Below are positions 1 through 9,290 of a stretch of 64,000 bases of DNA, in pieces (position 1 is the first letter of the stretch; each line of letters opens with the position of its first letter). This DNA is from Bacteroidota bacterium (GTDB lineage Bacteria > Bacteroidota > Bacteroidia > Palsa-965): positions 1 to 64,000 of the forward strand of contig JACQAM010000008.1 of assembly GCA_016194975.1 (NCBI GenBank). The letters run 5' to 3'. Under the pieces are notes generated by a model that was not told where the DNA came from, made no database searches, and saw nothing but the letters and a program-made list of their open reading frames with translations. Both the position numbers and the translations under genes were made by a program.

Positions 1-49
1 AACCGCAAAGACGCAAAGGCGCTAAGAATTTTCAAACTGACCCACTACC
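1..49. repeat. right end of an inverted-repeat intergenic element (truncated by window edge)
   Basis: Positions 30-49 read TTTCAAACTGACCCACTACC. The same 20 bases, with one difference, form the right terminus of the element at 23938-24154. Before it lies CGCAAAGACGCAAAGGCGC, a run related to the CACAAAG-rich interior of that element. Only one end is inside the window, so the full length is not visible. Confidence 0.55.
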
Positions 50-54
50 TAAAA

Positions 55-1932
55 TTGACATTAATAAAATTTCGCATTAACTTGCAGTTACAAAACTCCA
101 ACTCATGTCGCATACCCCCCCCATTTCTCAAAATTTCATTGGTAATTGCACTTGCAATTAGCAGCACAGCCATGTTCTCGCAGAATCTTCCTTTCTGGAG
201 CAACAACGGAAATAATGTTTCCTCTACAGATTTTTTTGGTTCCACCAACTCGGCAGATCTTCGTTTCCGCACGAACAACACCGCGCGCATGACGCTCACG
301 AGCGCAGGCACGTTACGCGTGAACAATCTCGCAGGCGCAGGAAACGGTTTTGTTTCTCTCGATGTGAATGGGAATTTAGCGCGTACAAATTTTTCCGGCG
401 ATACAAATGAAGTGCTGAGCGGCGGCGGAACTTTCAAAAATATTTCTTCCATTAGCGGATGGGCGTTTGCAAATTCTTACACCGGAACAAATTTGTACAA
501 CATCAATTCCGGTAATGTTGGAATAGGAACGAATTCTCCCTCAGAAAAACTTTCGGTGAATGGGAGTGCAATCATCACCGGAACTTTAAATGTTTCAGGA
601 ATTACCGGCGTGCAGAATTTTCGTGGCGATACCATTAGAGGAAATGTGGAAATGGAAGTGGATAATAAATTGTGCATGGACGGAGGCGCGCTCGCGGGCG
701 TGTGCACAAAAAGCGGCGATCTGCTTTTGCAAAGTCACGCGGGTGCGAATGGGAATACCATTATGAATGCAACTACAACAGGAAATGTTGGAATAGGTTT
801 GGTGAACCCGGTTTACAAATTAGATTTGAATGGAGATGAAAGAGTGAGTGGAAAACTTTACGTCGATAGAATTCTCGGACTTCCCGGCGATAGTGTAATT
901 AAATTCGGCGACAGTACCCTTTTTATAAATTATGTCAATGCAAAGGTTTTTAACGGAGACGTAACGAAAGGAATTGTTATTGGCTCAGCGATTTCATTTG
1001 GTTTGGGTCCAAAATCTGTGGTAATAGGAGACAGAGCGAAAACAACATCTACTGCTACAAATTCAATTGTGATCGGGCACAATGACACACCACTTCCTTT
1101 GTTCACGGGAACAATTCCGAATTCGCTTATCGTTGGATTTAATTCAAACCTTCCAACATTTTATGTAGGAAATTCTTCAGGATTGAATACTGTGGGAAAA
1201 GTTGGCGTTGGAACTTCAAACCCCTTTGGAGATTTCCAGGTTGGTGATAATGAATTGTCGGTCAATATGGGTGCCGCCCCTAATGTTGGAACAACTTTCA
1301 GCTTTGCATACTTTGGATTGAATGCAGCCAGAGATAACGCTACACAATCCTGGACATTTCAGAATAACGGTGCGGCCAATGGTGGCGTAGCTTTACTCAC
1401 GTCTGCAAATGGAGATCTTGAAGTGATGACAGTAAAATCGACCGGATCTTTGAATCAGAGTTTTTCTGATGCTGCTATGGAACCTTTCGACTTGTTCGAG
1501 ATTCGCAGCAATGGAAAAGTGATGATCGGGCCGCATGCGAATGAATTGGAGTCGCCGGGAAATTATCGCCTTTATGTAACGGGTGGAATTCTTTCGGAAC
1601 ATGTAAAAGTAGCAAGCTACAATAGCGGTAATTGGGCCGACTATGTGTTCGATTCAAGTTACGCATTGACACCTCTTGATTCCGTAAATGCTTTTATTAA
1701 AACAAACCATCATCTGTCAGGTATTCCGAGCGCTTCAGATGTTCAGGCAAACGGAATTGATCTTGCGGATATTGACGCGGCGATGCTGGCGAAGATCGAA
1801 GAGAACACACTCTACATTATCAATTTGCAGGATCAGATTGATGAAATGAAAAAGCAAAACGACGCACTTCAGGCCCAGATAGATCAGAAACAAAGTCACA
1901 TCAAGAAACATCGTAAAACTCATGCGAAGTAG
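55..1932 (+). CDS. secreted repeat protein resembling tail-fibre/adhesin stalks, C-terminal coiled coil
   Basis: This is an exported protein of about 610-625 residues. Motifs of the form GNVGIGTNSPSEKLSVNG recur (near residues 155-170, 245-265 and 380-395). They are typical of Bacteroidetes proteins related to phage tail-fibre and endosialidase-chaperone stalks. The last 60 residues are a charged coiled coil (IEENTLYIINLQDQIDEMKK). The hydrophobic stretch ISLVIALAISSTAMFSQ is a signal peptide. The open frame begins with a poor TTG at 55. A better ATG at 105 is out of frame by one base because of an eight-C run at 115-122; with seven Cs it would give a short conventional signal peptide. No T9SS sorting domain is seen. 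The stop overlaps the next gene by 11 bases. Function as an adhesin is inference. Confidence 0.7.
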   Translation: MTLIKFRINLQLQNSNSCRIPPPFLKISLVIALAISSTAMFSQNLPFWSNNGNNVSSTDFFGSTNSADLRFRTNNTARMTLTSAGTLRVNNLAGAGNGFVSLDVNGNLARTNFSGDTNEVLSGGGTFKNISSISGWAFANSYTGTNLYNINSGNVGIGTNSPSEKLSVNGSAIITGTLNVSGITGVQNFRGDTIRGNVEMEVDNKLCMDGGALAGVCTKSGDLLLQSHAGANGNTIMNATTTGNVGIGLVNPVYKLDLNGDERVSGKLYVDRILGLPGDSVIKFGDSTLFINYVNAKVFNGDVTKGIVIGSAISFGLGPKSVVIGDRAKTTSTATNSIVIGHNDTPLPLFTGTIPNSLIVGFNSNLPTFYVGNSSGLNTVGKVGVGTSNPFGDFQVGDNELSVNMGAAPNVGTTFSFAYFGLNAARDNATQSWTFQNNGAANGGVALLTSANGDLEVMTVKSTGSLNQSFSDAAMEPFDLFEIRSNGKVMIGPHANELESPGNYRLYVTGGILSEHVKVASYNSGNWADYVFDSSYALTPLDSVNAFIKTNHHLSGIPSASDVQANGIDLADIDAAMLAKIEENTLYIINLQDQIDEMKKQNDALQAQIDQKQSHIKKHRKTHAK

Positions 1933-2953
1933 ATTTCTGCTAATAGGAATTTTTGTTGCATTGCTTTTTTCGCAGTGCAGAAAAGATCCGCCTGTGCATG
2001 TGGATTGGCCGGGGTGGACGGTGTATACTACGGAGAATTCATCCCTGTCAAATAATAATATTCTAAGTGTAGTTTCGATTCAGAATAAGATTTTTGCTTG
2101 TTCAGACCCTGCAAAAGAATTAGTAATATTCGATGGGAATAGTTCAAGCGTTTTATTTGTTCCAGGAGTAAATCCCAACACTGATGTTTCTGAAAGTACC
2201 ATATGCCCGGGTACAATTTGCAATAATAGAACAGAAAATCAAGTCGGGTTGCTTTCTTATAGTTCGTCGCAAGGCTCTTCCCTCTTGCTGTACAATGGCA
2301 ATTGGGAAAGCTATTCACAATCTGAAAATTTCCCGTCGATTCAGATTCCTGTCTCCATGCGTTTTAACCAAAACGACAAAGTGTTTATTGCAGCAAATGC
2401 AAACCTATTGCAATATGATTACTTTACTCACAATAGTTCCGTTTTGGAGTATCCGCAAATTCCGGGTGGAGATGTACAAACATTAACCATTGGTCTAGAT
2501 AATTCAGTTTGGTTCGGTACACATGGTGCTTCGGCAGGACAGACCAACCTCTGCAGGCTATTTGTGAACGATTCTTTAGGTATTTATAACACCCTGAATA
2601 CTCCGCTGCCTGAAAATAGCATTCATGCCTTAGAAACAGATGATTCGGGAAAGATCTGGATAGCTACATCCAGCTTTCTTCTTACGTTTTACGATTCTGT
2701 TTGGAGTCAAATTAATTTGAATGGAACGCCCTTAGAAAGTAGCCAAGTAAAATCTATTTATGCGGATCATTTCCATAAAGTATGGTTGATTACTTATGGG
2801 AAAGGTATTATTTCCTACGATGGAATTAACTGGAACTGGTATGATAGTAAAAATTCAGGATTACCCTCAAATAATGTAAATTCTTTGCGAGTAGATTCTA
2901 ACAACAATTTATGGATTGCTACTGATAATGGTTTGGCAAGGTTTAAGCAATAA
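1922..2953 (+). CDS. lipoprotein with two-component-regulator-type (Reg_prop) beta-propeller repeats
   Basis: The N-terminus MRSRFLLIGIFVALLFSQC is a lipoprotein signal with the lipobox FSQC, so the mature protein should be anchored in a membrane. The body holds repeats of the form 'N.L..N.I..L..D..G.IWIAT', for example around residues 225-245 and 310-335 (NNVNSLRVDSNNNLWIATD). These are the signature of Reg_prop beta-propeller blades, usually found in the periplasmic sensor part of hybrid two-component systems. No kinase domain is attached. The start overlaps the previous gene by 11 bases and the next gene begins 9 bases downstream, so the three genes probably form one transcript. Ligand and role are unknown. 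Confidence 0.75.
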   Translation: MRSRFLLIGIFVALLFSQCRKDPPVHVDWPGWTVYTTENSSLSNNNILSVVSIQNKIFACSDPAKELVIFDGNSSSVLFVPGVNPNTDVSESTICPGTICNNRTENQVGLLSYSSSQGSSLLLYNGNWESYSQSENFPSIQIPVSMRFNQNDKVFIAANANLLQYDYFTHNSSVLEYPQIPGGDVQTLTIGLDNSVWFGTHGASAGQTNLCRLFVNDSLGIYNTLNTPLPENSIHALETDDSGKIWIATSSFLLTFYDSVWSQINLNGTPLESSQVKSIYADHFHKVWLITYGKGIISYDGINWNWYDSKNSGLPSNNVNSLRVDSNNNLWIATDNGLARFKQ

Positions 2954-2962
2954 AAGTATAAG

Positions 2963-4522
2963 ATGAGTCACAGAATCACCGTATTATTTTATCTTTTCAT
3001 GGGTCTCGCGTCTTACTCGCTTGAGCAGACTGTTAATCCAAACCTGGTACAGAACCCGTCATTCGAAAATTTTGTAATCTGCCCCAATGCGAGGGATCAG
3101 TTTGATTCCCCTACCTATCCTAATAATGCAGTATCATGGGAAAATCCGACGCTCGCATCACCAGACTTATTCAATGCATGTGATGCAACTAATTTTGTGG
3201 GGGTGCCTAATAATATTCAAGGTTTCCAAACCGCGCATGATATCAATGGCACAGGCTACGCTGGAGTAGTAACTTTTACAGTTGATTTTCCGTTCAGTTC
3301 AGATTATTGGCGGGAATATCTTGAAACGCCCGTTAATCTTCAACAAGGAGTTAAATACACAATATCATATTGGGCTGCACTTTCTTCAAACTCCGGTTGG
3401 GCCACAAGAAATCTTGGCGCATATTTGTCCCCAACGCATATTTCAAAGTTTTCCGGGATTGGAGTCACTCATAATCCATTACCTATTACGCCGGACTATG
3501 AGAACAATAATTATCTTGACGTATTGGGATTATGGGTGCAACAATCGTTTGAATACACCCCACAGACAACCGGAACCTATTATTTGATCATTGGTGATTT
3601 CAGTGGGGAAAATTATCGGCAGCCTACGATTAATAATTCAACGAATGGAGAGGCTTATTACTTCATCGACGATGTAGTTATAAAAGAACACCCAGGCTGT
3701 TGTCCTGACAATCTCACAATCTCCGATCAAACATTATCCGGAACGGAAATTTTCGGCGCTAACAACACAATCACCGTTGGTCCGAATGTAACTGTCGCGC
3801 CAAATTCCAATATCACTCTCGTTGCGAATGGAGAAATAGATTTTCTTCCAGGCTCTGATATTTCTCAGGATGTAGATGCATTTATTGGAGAGTGTCCGGG
3901 GAATTTTCAAACCGCGAATAGTCCTGCCTTAAACATTCCGCATAATACAGCAATTGAAATTACACCAGATGGTGATGGTAACGCGGATGAAGTTTGCTTT
4001 TCGATTACAGGTAGTCCGACTTACACTGTCGAAGTTAAAAGCCTGGCAGATGAAGTTGTTTATGTTGTGAATAATGCTCCTGTCGATTCAGACCCTATGT
4101 GTGTTTGGAACGGAACGTGCAATTTCGGTGCATTGTGTAATGGTGGAGGTGTTGCGGCCGGTTTTTATGTAATGACAATAACCGTCACCGGATGCGATGG
4201 CTTGCCAATCTCAAATTCATTCTTCGTACAGGTTTCGTATCCGAACGGCAGACTTGCGATGACGAACGAGGGAGTAATTGATTCCGGCTCAGCAACCGGA
4301 CTTCAGTTGTATCCTAATCCGGCTAATGATAAATTTTATTTGGAGAATATTTTACCTGGCTCCATCATTCGCTTAATTGATGAATCCGGTCAAATAATTT
4401 ATGAGGAGAAACTATCAAATTCAAAAGAAGAAATCCCAGCAACGCAATTCGCCCGCGGTATTTATTTTGTCGAAATAAACGACGGCGCAAAGATCACAAT
4501 GAAAAAACTGGTTTTGCAGTAG
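2963..4522 (+). CDS. T9SS type A sorting-domain protein with N-terminal binding-type domain
   Basis: The protein of 519 residues starts with a short hydrophobic leader (ITVLFYLFMGLASYS). NLVQNPSFENFVICPN then opens a domain of about 220 residues, and this 'NPSFE' opening is common in carbohydrate- or surface-binding modules. A middle segment around residues 245-300 has the 'NNTITVGPNVTVAPNSNITL' pattern of a small beta-solenoid. A CHU_C-like segment follows (ITPDGDGNADEVCFSI). The last 75 residues are a typical T9SS type A sorting domain (LQLYPNPANDKFYLEN ... ARGIYFVEINDG ... KKLVLQ). It is therefore expected to be secreted by T9SS and attached to the surface. It ends 28 bases from the convergent protease gene. 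Confidence 0.85.
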   Translation: MSHRITVLFYLFMGLASYSLEQTVNPNLVQNPSFENFVICPNARDQFDSPTYPNNAVSWENPTLASPDLFNACDATNFVGVPNNIQGFQTAHDINGTGYAGVVTFTVDFPFSSDYWREYLETPVNLQQGVKYTISYWAALSSNSGWATRNLGAYLSPTHISKFSGIGVTHNPLPITPDYENNNYLDVLGLWVQQSFEYTPQTTGTYYLIIGDFSGENYRQPTINNSTNGEAYYFIDDVVIKEHPGCCPDNLTISDQTLSGTEIFGANNTITVGPNVTVAPNSNITLVANGEIDFLPGSDISQDVDAFIGECPGNFQTANSPALNIPHNTAIEITPDGDGNADEVCFSITGSPTYTVEVKSLADEVVYVVNNAPVDSDPMCVWNGTCNFGALCNGGGVAAGFYVMTITVTGCDGLPISNSFFVQVSYPNGRLAMTNEGVIDSGSATGLQLYPNPANDKFYLENILPGSIIRLIDESGQIIYEEKLSNSKEEIPATQFARGIYFVEINDGAKITMKKLVLQ

Positions 4523-4550
4523 TGCTCTATTTTCGTAATTCGTACAGTGT

Positions 4551-6134
4551 TCAATCCAACTGCTTCAGTGCTTCTGTCACCACAGGTTCCGTATCGTTCC
4601 ACATCACGTAATAAGCGGCATCTCCCCAAGTGAGGCGCGCGAGCGTGGCTTTCATATAGCGGCGCATAACATCAGCAGATCTTTTTTCTTCGGCTACATT
4701 TTCTGCAATGCCATTCTGCGTTGCAGTTTTCACTAACTGTGCAATGAGATTATCACTCACCGCAAAATTTTTCCGGAAATCATTCAATCCTTTTTTCTGC
4801 AACGCGTCGCGGTTGTGATCTGAATATTCCAGCGCCCATATAGCGAAAATATCTTTTTTGAAAAGCGCATCGAGGTAATGCGAGCCGCCGGCGGTATCGA
4901 GCGGAACAAAATCGTCAGGCATAATTCCACCGCCGCCGTAAACTACTTTTCCTTTTTTAGTCGTGTACTTCAGCGAGTCGGGAAAATGAATGCTGTCGCG
5001 GTTAAGCAATTCTCCATTCTTGTAACGATTCGCTTCATCGGCTTCGTAAGCGTCGAGTCCTTTGTTGTAAGGTTTCTGAATGCATCTTCCCGTAGGCGTG
5101 TAGTAGCGCGCAATGGTGAGGCGGAATGCAGATCCGTCGGTGAGCGCCTGCTGTTCCTGCACGAGTCCTTTTCCGAAAGTTCTTCTCCCGATTACAATTC
5201 CGCGATCATTATCCTGGATGGCGCCGGCAAGAATTTCACTCGCAGAAGCAGAATTTTCATCCACCAGAACAGCCAGCGGCATTTTTTCGAGCTTGCCTTT
5301 TTTAGTGGCCTTGGTTATTTCTTCGCCGTCCACGCGGCCTTTCGTGTAAACGATGAGATCTCCTTCCGGAAGAAATTCATCAGCAATATCTGTTGCTTCG
5401 TTGAGTAATCCTCCTCCGTTCTCGCGCAGATCGAGGATCATTTTTTTCATTCCCATTGCCAGAAGAGAATCGGACGCGGCGACGAATTCTTTATAACTCG
5501 TTTCAGAAAAACGCGCGAGACGAACGTAACCGGTTTCATTGTCGAGCATGTAAGCGGCATCAATGCTGAAAATAGGAATGGTGCCGCGCACAATAGTTAC
5601 TTCAGAAATTTTTCCGGTGGAAGGGCGGCGGTATTTCAATTTCACTTTCGTATTGGCAGGCCCGCGCAATTTTCCCTTGATGAATTCTTCCGTCGCCGAT
5701 TTTCCCGTGATAGAAGTATCGTTCGCAGTGATGATGCGATCGCCGGTTTGCAATCCGGCTTTTTCCGACGGGCCGCCTTTCACAGGAACCATTACCACGA
5801 GCGTATCGCGGATGAAATTATATTCAATGCCAATGCCCTGGAAATTTCCCTGCATCGGTTCATTCATCGCTTTCACTTCTTCCGCCGTAAAATAATCGGA
5901 ATGCGGATCGAGTGTTTGCAGAATGGAAACGAGCGCCTGGTCGGTGAGTTTTTTATTGTCGATGGAATCTACGTAATGCGCATTCACATAACCGAGCACT
6001 GCGCGTATTTTTCCGTACGACGCATCTATCTCATTCTGTTCAGCGTTTTCCCTGCTGAATTTCGATCCGAGCAGAATTCCCGCCCCGAGCATTAATCCGC
6101 AAATGAGCGGTATCCAGCTGATGACCTTCGGCAT
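4551..6134 (-). CDS. S41 family C-terminal processing peptidase
   Basis: This is a carboxyl-terminal processing protease of 527 residues. A signal anchor occupies residues 5-23. A PDZ domain follows at about 93-180 (NFQGIGIEYNFIRDTLVVMV ... GLQTGDRI). The S41 catalytic core carries the Ser motif SASASE at 295-300 and the general-base Lys in TFGKGLVQEQ (Lys322). The family degrades or trims periplasmic and outer-membrane proteins at their C-termini. The conserved catalytic dyad indicates an active enzyme. It lies 3 bases downstream of the dCMP deaminase gene, so the two are probably co-transcribed. Confidence 0.93.
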   Translation of the reverse strand: MPKVISWIPLICGLMLGAGILLGSKFSRENAEQNEIDASYGKIRAVLGYVNAHYVDSIDNKKLTDQALVSILQTLDPHSDYFTAEEVKAMNEPMQGNFQGIGIEYNFIRDTLVVMVPVKGGPSEKAGLQTGDRIITANDTSITGKSATEEFIKGKLRGPANTKVKLKYRRPSTGKISEVTIVRGTIPIFSIDAAYMLDNETGYVRLARFSETSYKEFVAASDSLLAMGMKKMILDLRENGGGLLNEATDIADEFLPEGDLIVYTKGRVDGEEITKATKKGKLEKMPLAVLVDENSASASEILAGAIQDNDRGIVIGRRTFGKGLVQEQQALTDGSAFRLTIARYYTPTGRCIQKPYNKGLDAYEADEANRYKNGELLNRDSIHFPDSLKYTTKKGKVVYGGGGIMPDDFVPLDTAGGSHYLDALFKKDIFAIWALEYSDHNRDALQKKGLNDFRKNFAVSDNLIAQLVKTATQNGIAENVAEEKRSADVMRRYMKATLARLTWGDAAYYVMWNDTEPVVTEALKQLD

Positions 6135-6137
6135 TTT

Positions 6138-6626
6138 TTATTTTGATTGATAGCGTGAAACGTCCACGCCGAATTTTTTTAAGAAGTCCACACCTTCGTC
6201 GCTTGCAATTCCCTTGAACTCCGCGTACGAATTTCTGTAGATCACTTTTTTTATTCCTGTGGAATAAATGATGCGTGCGCAGGAAATGCAGGGAGAAAGT
6301 GTGATGTACAAAGTACAGCCTTCAATGGGAACATTATTTTTTGCTGCGTAAAGAATCGCATTCATCTCCGCATGCAGCGCAAGCGAGCAGGAACCTTTGC
6401 TGTCGCGCGGGCAACCCACCTGCGGCCATTCGAGATCGCAGTTGTGCGTGCCTGCGGGCGGGCCATTGTACCCGAGCGAAATGATGCGCGTATCTTTCGT
6501 GAGCACAGCTCCCACTTTTGCTTTCACACAATGCGAACGGAGCGCAAGATTTTCTGCGAGATCCATGTAGATCTCGTCGAAGGAAGGGCGTGCAGAAGTA
6601 AGAGTCATTTTATTCGGGGAAAACAA
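6138..6626 (-). CDS. dCMP deaminase family protein (ComEB-like)
   Basis: This is a zinc-dependent cytidine/deoxycytidylate deaminase that converts dCMP to dUMP for dTTP synthesis. The zinc site is intact: HAE at residues 85-87, with PC..C at 112-116 (LSPCISCARI). The dCMP-deaminase-specific stretch GYNGPPAGTHNCD is also present. Two starts are possible; the second Met (MTLTSARPSFDE) matches the usual beginning of the family better than the first, which adds six residues. Length (about 156-162) is normal for the family. The gene is first in a two-gene unit with the S41 protease. Confidence 0.93.
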   Translation of the reverse strand: MFSPNKMTLTSARPSFDEIYMDLAENLALRSHCVKAKVGAVLTKDTRIISLGYNGPPAGTHNCDLEWPQVGCPRDSKGSCSLALHAEMNAILYAAKNNVPIEGCTLYITLSPCISCARIIYSTGIKKVIYRNSYAEFKGIASDEGVDFLKKFGVDVSRYQSK

Positions 6627-6817
6627 ATGTCGGGAATTTATGTCAATGAATCCGGCGCAATATTCAATCCCATAGTGGTGTAATTCGAATTTAAAATCAG
6701 CCCCTCCGGGGTTTTATTAATTGACAAATACAAATAGATGATATTTTGAAATGAAGACGGCATTCGGGTAAACTGCGAATGAAAATACTCCTTCAAATTA
6801 TTCGCTGAATAGCTTTT

Positions 6818-7570
6818 TCATTTTTTTTCTATTGGAGAAACGGGCATCAGATCGCAAAAGTAAAACCCGTAATTTTTTTCTTCCACGCAAACCGTTTTGT
6901 AATGATCATTTTTATCCTCCTTCGGTTTCGCATATTCGCGATAAACAATTTCGCCTTTTGAAAAGGGAATTGGCTTTTTGAAGATTGGCCCGTCAAAAAC
7001 AAAAGAATGATATTCTCCGTTCTCACCACAAGGATCAACACTTTCGGGCAGATCATTCACAAACGACTGATCGATCATTCTTCCGCAAAAAGATCTGTCA
7101 AGAAATTTTTCATTCACGCATACGATGATGGATTTGAAACCAAGATCAAGAAATTCCTGCATGAGTTTTTTTGTGGAAATTTTCCAGAGCGGAAAAACGC
7201 AATCGATACCGAGCGGGCGCAATTTATTTTCCCTGTAAACTTTCAGATCCTCCAGAAAAATATCACCGAAAATAGAGTGGTGAATTCCTTCATTTGAAAT
7301 TTCATTTATCTTTTTCTCCATTTCCATTTCATATTCGGCCATGCCGGGCTGCTCGGGAAGTTCGATGAGCTTGAGTGGAATGCCAATGGAATCGGCTTGT
7401 TGTTTCAGTAATTCTATCCGCACGCCGTGCATGGAAATCCGCTGGTGAGCAATGTTGACACTCGTCAGAAGATAATTCACATCGTATTTTCCTTCCGTGA
7501 ATATTTTATGGAGACAGAGCGAAGAATCTTTTCCCCCGCTCCAGTTCATGTATGCTTTTATTTTATTCAT
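6818..7570 (-). CDS. ATP-pyrophosphatase of the diphthine-ammonia ligase (Dph6/MJ0570) type
   Basis: Residues 8-20 hold the PP-loop MNWSGGKDSSLCL, which binds ATP in N-type ATP pyrophosphatases. The rest matches the MJ0570/Dph6-related family (250 residues; SVDPCGENGEYHSFVFDGP is the family's conserved C-terminal motif). Bacteria lack diphthamide, so the eukaryotic reaction cannot be the role here. The family members are thought to make an amide or adenylate intermediate on an unknown substrate. The gene is last in the riboswitch-controlled B12 uptake cluster, 80 bases after the BtuF-like gene. A role in cobalamin or corrinoid side-chain chemistry is therefore an attractive but unproven inference. 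Confidence 0.82.
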   Translation of the reverse strand: MNKIKAYMNWSGGKDSSLCLHKIFTEGKYDVNYLLTSVNIAHQRISMHGVRIELLKQQADSIGIPLKLIELPEQPGMAEYEMEMEKKINEISNEGIHHSIFGDIFLEDLKVYRENKLRPLGIDCVFPLWKISTKKLMQEFLDLGFKSIIVCVNEKFLDRSFCGRMIDQSFVNDLPESVDPCGENGEYHSFVFDGPIFKKPIPFSKGEIVYREYAKPKEDKNDHYKTVCVEEKNYGFYFCDLMPVSPIEKK

Positions 7571-7650
7571 CCTTTTATTGTAACCGGAATTCCCGAAGCC
7601 ATTAAGACCACTTTATCGGTCGCGTTGCGATGGGTTGAATTTTTTTCAGA

Positions 7651-8577
7651 TCAGTTTCCTTGCGTCACTCCGGATAATGCGAGAGGCGCACATTTATCCG
7701 CAAATCTTTTTTCAAATGGAAATAATGCAGGATGAAATAATGAAGCCAGCAATTCAATGCCATCCACGAGATGAGTGCTTGGACACGTGAATAAATTCGC
7801 ATCCGCCATGTACACCGCATTATTTTTTACCGCATTTAGATCATTCCATCCTTCAAGCGAAGAAAGTTTATGAATTTCTTTCGACGTTCTTTCAATATTG
7901 AATCCGCACGGAGCTACAACTAAAACTTCGGGGTTGTATTTCCGGATTTTTTCCCACGGAGTAACGATGGAATAACCTGCCGGATTCGAAAGCATATCCA
8001 CTCCACCTGCCTGTGCAACCTGGTACGGGATCCAGTGTCCGCAATTGTAAATAGGACTGAGCCATTCCATCACCATCACTCTTTTCAGCGGCGAATTATT
8101 TTCGCGAAGCGTGTCAATTATTTTATCCGTGCGTTTCTGCAATGAAGCAAGCAAATTGTACGCAGCTTCTTCGCGCCCCATTGCAGTGGCAATAGTAATT
8201 GCATTAAAATAAACATCGCTCAGATTTCTCGGAGTAAGCGGAATAACCAACGGCTGCTTTTTCAGTTTATGAATTGCACGTTCGGCATAACTCGTTCCTA
8301 TCTGACAAACGTCGCACACATCCTGCGTGAAAATAATATCAGGCGCAACCTGCTGCAAAAGATCTTCATCAATATAATAAAGACTTTTTCCAAGCTGATT
8401 TGATTCGGAAACGATCCGGTCGATCTCTTCGCTCGAATAACTCTGTCCTTCCAGGTGAGAACGGACAATTTTCGGTTTATCAGAAGGACATTCGAAAGTA
8501 ACTCCGCACAGAAATTCTTCCAGCCCCATGTGATAGATCATGGAAGTTGCAGCCGGAAGAAAGGAGCATATTTTCAT
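7651..8577 (-). CDS. BtuF-like ABC transporter substrate-binding protein (cobalamin)
   Basis: This is a helical-backbone metal/cofactor-binding protein of 308 residues. The opening MKICSFLPAATSMIYHMG is the conserved first strand and helix of BtuF-type proteins (SLxPxxTE). The body includes FTQDVCDVCQIG, MEWLSPIYNCGHWIPYQV and AGGVDML, which are typical of cobalamin-binding members. No signal peptide is evident at the annotated start. A non-exported form has been seen in Bacteroidetes relatives, but an upstream start broken by the inserted repeat at 8595-8700 cannot be excluded. It sits in the B12 cluster behind the receptor and the DUF6580 gene. No BtuC or BtuD gene is in the window. Confidence 0.82.
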   Translation of the reverse strand: MKICSFLPAATSMIYHMGLEEFLCGVTFECPSDKPKIVRSHLEGQSYSSEEIDRIVSESNQLGKSLYYIDEDLLQQVAPDIIFTQDVCDVCQIGTSYAERAIHKLKKQPLVIPLTPRNLSDVYFNAITIATAMGREEAAYNLLASLQKRTDKIIDTLRENNSPLKRVMVMEWLSPIYNCGHWIPYQVAQAGGVDMLSNPAGYSIVTPWEKIRKYNPEVLVVAPCGFNIERTSKEIHKLSSLEGWNDLNAVKNNAVYMADANLFTCPSTHLVDGIELLASLFHPALFPFEKRFADKCAPLALSGVTQGN

Positions 8578-8594
8578 TTGCAGAAATTATTTTA

Positions 8595-8700
8595 GGGCAT
8601 CTCTAATAACTTCGAACTGCTGCGTTGTGCTACGTCCTCAAAAATCCTCATTTACGAATAGTAAATCCCGCCTTACATTTCTGTGTTTTTAGAGATGCCC
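8595..8700. repeat. MITE-like inverted-repeat element, copy A
   Basis: The ends GGGCATCTCTAA (8595-8606) and TTAGAGATGCCC (8689-8700) are perfect 12-bp inverted repeats. Both are flanked by TTTA (8591-8594 and 8701-8704), as expected of a 4-bp target duplication. The interior contains the palindrome ATTTACGAATAGTAAAT. A second copy, 123 bp long with the same ends and flanks, lies at 50921-51043. The element has no coding capacity for a transposase. The stop codon and last residues of the DUF6580 gene fall inside it. Confidence 0.85.
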
Positions 8701-9260
8701 TTTAAAGACAAAACAGGAAATCTCCGTTGTGCCAATTCGAAAGAGCCGAATAGGATGGCGCCAAAAATTAAATTTCCGATAAGCATGTTCAGCAGGAATG
8801 GAAGTGCGGCAACATAACACGCGACAAATCCTGTGGAATTCATCGGGTACATTGTTCCATCGAGCCACAAACCGAGATCAGTGATGATCCAATGCAGCAT
8901 TGCAGCAGAAACTGTTGTGATCAGAACATTTTTCACTGTTGCTTTTTTCATGAATCTTCCCATGAGTACGATGAGCGCGAAACTTCCGTAATTGAAAATG
9001 AATCCTTCGGAAAAAAATCTCCACTCGTGGTAATAAACAAAATAATTCAGGAACAGATCACTCAGCCAGAGCGTGAGTATAGGCACGAGGAATGCTTTCC
9101 ACTTATCAGAAAAATAACATCCGCCGAAAAGAGCCATTGCCCCAATGGGAGTGAAATTAGTTAAGGGAGAATTTCCGCTTGAAATAAAGAGTCGCCAGAG
9201 GCCGGCTGTGAGGATCATTGCAGCGAGGACACCTGTTCGTGGATGGATCAGCGTTTTCAT
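8673..9260 (-). CDS. DUF6580 family integral membrane protein of the B12 cluster
   Basis: This is a membrane protein of 195 residues with about five hydrophobic segments. The opening NFTPIGAMALFGGCYF and the stretch LSDLFLNYFVYYHEW are family features (DUF6580, formerly annotated as a putative transporter component in Bacteroidetes). It lies 30 bases after the BtuB-like receptor and before the BtuF-like protein. An inner-membrane role in cobalamin uptake is inferred from that context. The last ten residues (KGISKNTEM and the stop) are encoded by the left part of the inserted 106-bp inverted-repeat element, so the native C-terminus has been replaced or extended. Confidence 0.8.
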   Translation of the reverse strand: MKTLIHPRTGVLAAMILTAGLWRLFISSGNSPLTNFTPIGAMALFGGCYFSDKWKAFLVPILTLWLSDLFLNYFVYYHEWRFFSEGFIFNYGSFALIVLMGRFMKKATVKNVLITTVSAAMLHWIITDLGLWLDGTMYPMNSTGFVACYVAALPFLLNMLIGNLIFGAILFGSFELAQRRFPVLSLKGISKNTEM

Positions 9261-9290
9261 TTTTTTGTTGGTTTGAATTATTTATTGAAT

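Noticed and set aside
4878-5408. Antisense ORF of 176 codons inside the S41 protease gene
   Set aside because: It is on the opposite strand to a well-supported protease and has no homology I recognise.
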